From Melastoma dodecandrum (lineage: Eukaryota; Streptophyta; Magnoliopsida; Myrtales; Melastomataceae), in the NCBI GenBank assembly GCA_029817715.1, contig JARUPY010000474.1:6448001-6512000 (forward strand): 64,000 bases of DNA, read 5' to 3'. Of this stretch, positions 62,733-64,000 are shown piece after piece (the stretch's first letter is position 1; each line of letters opens with the position of its first letter). The position numbers were made by a program, and so were the translations under genes. The notes under the pieces were generated by a model. That model did no database searches and was not told the DNA's origin. It saw only the letters and a program-made list of their open reading frames with translations.

Positions 62733-64000
62733 TCTCATGTCCAGGGGCATCAACAGCTCGCTCGCCAATAACCATGCATCTGCTCTTTAGGCAATGTTTT
62801 CTGGTAACTGTTTCTTTACCTTAGTCGGGCCGCATTAGCGTGTCGCTGTATGTCCTTGACGAGGTAAGTTCTTGATGCTTAGGAGACATCCCTTTGCCTC
62901 TAAGTTAGAAAATACTAGATTATGTTTAACTTAAGTCTGCCATGGTTGTGAATCTCGGGTGGTTTCCCTCGTGCATGTGAACATGGTTTACCGTTGTGAA
63001 ACGTATGCTAAGTTAATGATGTCGCGCCGTAGGGAGACACGTGCCGTGTAGTCCTTGGCTTTGGTCTTTGTTTTATTGTTGAGCATGTGATTGTGCAGTC
63101 ATATGCTCGAGGCCACACATTTAAATATTCCTGTTTGTTTTTTCCCCTACCAAGAATTTATCCCGGTTCGATGTATACTTCTTATGACCTCGCATGGGTT
63201 GATTGTTGTCCTGGGTGGGGAAGTTGTTCGAAAGGAGGGGTCACGGAATCACGAGCTGATTGAATCCAGACGAAGTGTCGTTTTCATTACGTAACTACGT
63301 GGTTGTTTCAGTGAATCTCCGGAGTCGGCTTGCACGTAAATCCTTTCAGGAACGGCTGACGATGAAGAAATGAAATTACGGTGACTGTTCCCCTCACGAG
63401 GAATCGGTCCTGCATTCTCGTAGAAGGGAGAGGGATGTTGACGTGAAAATGAACGTCCGATGACCGGTTCAAATTCAAGGTCAGTCAATGTCGAAGTAGA
63501 CCATTGAAGTGGTTTAAGTCTGGCAATTAGTAATCCTCCTCCCCCCCATCGTTTCTGACGAGGACAGCCGGATTGCCACTTGATGCCATCGTCGTCCGCC
63601 CCTCCGTTTATCGGCTTCTGGACAACACTTACCATTGATGGTTAGACATCACGGAAATGCTAATTGCAGTTGGAATCTTGAATAAGATTATTTCTTTTTT
63701 AAATTCCAAATTTATTTGGTTAATTTTTTATGGGTTTTGATATAATTAAGGATTTTTCAGGGTATTAAAGTTTGAGAGGTGGAATGATTGGGTTGGGTAG
63801 TGAGTGAATGAGGGGGTTGGTTTTGGTTTGGAGATGAATGAATTAATGATGGGGGGAGACCAAGTCCTCCTTTCTTTGCTCGTTTTTGTTCCAAAATGAT
63901 GAAAAATATTTAGTAAAAAATGATAGAAAATTTTAAAATTATTAAAATAAGGTCTCGAAATTGATGTTGGAAAGACTAAATTCTTCAATCTTTACGGAGA
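62733..64000. other. UBR7 3' UTR and spacer
   Basis: No gene recognised. A minus frame at 63249-63635 (128 codons, MVSVVQKPINGGADDDG...) lacks family resemblance and may be the edge of a gene or chance. The final 300 bp are AT-rich. Confidence 0.4.

Overview
The window is nuclear DNA from a flowering plant, most likely a dicot. The evidence is split genes with GT-AG introns, an AT-rich intergenic background, plant-only gene families (plant MLKL-type pseudokinase, type-B response regulator, GUB_WAK ATL ligase, organellar PPR protein) and plant transposon families (Copia, hAT, MULE, L1-type LINE). The species cannot be fixed from the sequence. All exon models were read by eye from splice sites and protein similarity.

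Left third (1-27 kb), gene-rich. A UTP25 gene of about 25 exons (minus, 1450-12733) stands head to head with a four-exon ubiquitin-conjugating enzyme (plus, 13615-16508). Intron 2 of the latter carries a 560-bp MITE. Next comes a decayed plant MLKL pseudokinase (plus, 19080-21389). A compact type-B response regulator with a Glu in place of the phospho-acceptor Asp follows (minus, 22127-23325); a 45-bp minisatellite sits at its 5' end. A short PPR protein gene (plus, 24114-27055) ends this part.

Middle and right (28-59.5 kb), transposon-rich. There is a Copia element with 162-bp LTRs (28057-33006), a truncated PI4K-gamma pseudogene (33114-34052), and an ATL-type RING ligase (35285-36522) with a decayed tandem copy. 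An inverted-repeat element (37.6-38.3 kb) is followed by a degenerate hAT element with an 8-bp target duplication (38360-44167). After a relic region comes a MULE with roughly 500-bp terminal repeats (about 46.5-52.4 kb), carrying a broken transposase and an intact convergent GRF zinc-finger/membrane ORF. A 7.1-kb LINE (about 52.4-59.5 kb) abuts the MULE and carries, besides ORF1 and ORF2, an unrecognised 488-residue third ORF. The coding strand of all four large elements is minus.

Right end: a five-exon UBR7-type gene (plus, 59870-62732) whose start lies about 380 bp from the 5' end of the LINE. The most unusual items are the LINE third ORF, the GRF ORF inside the MULE, and the response regulator with its in-frame minisatellite.
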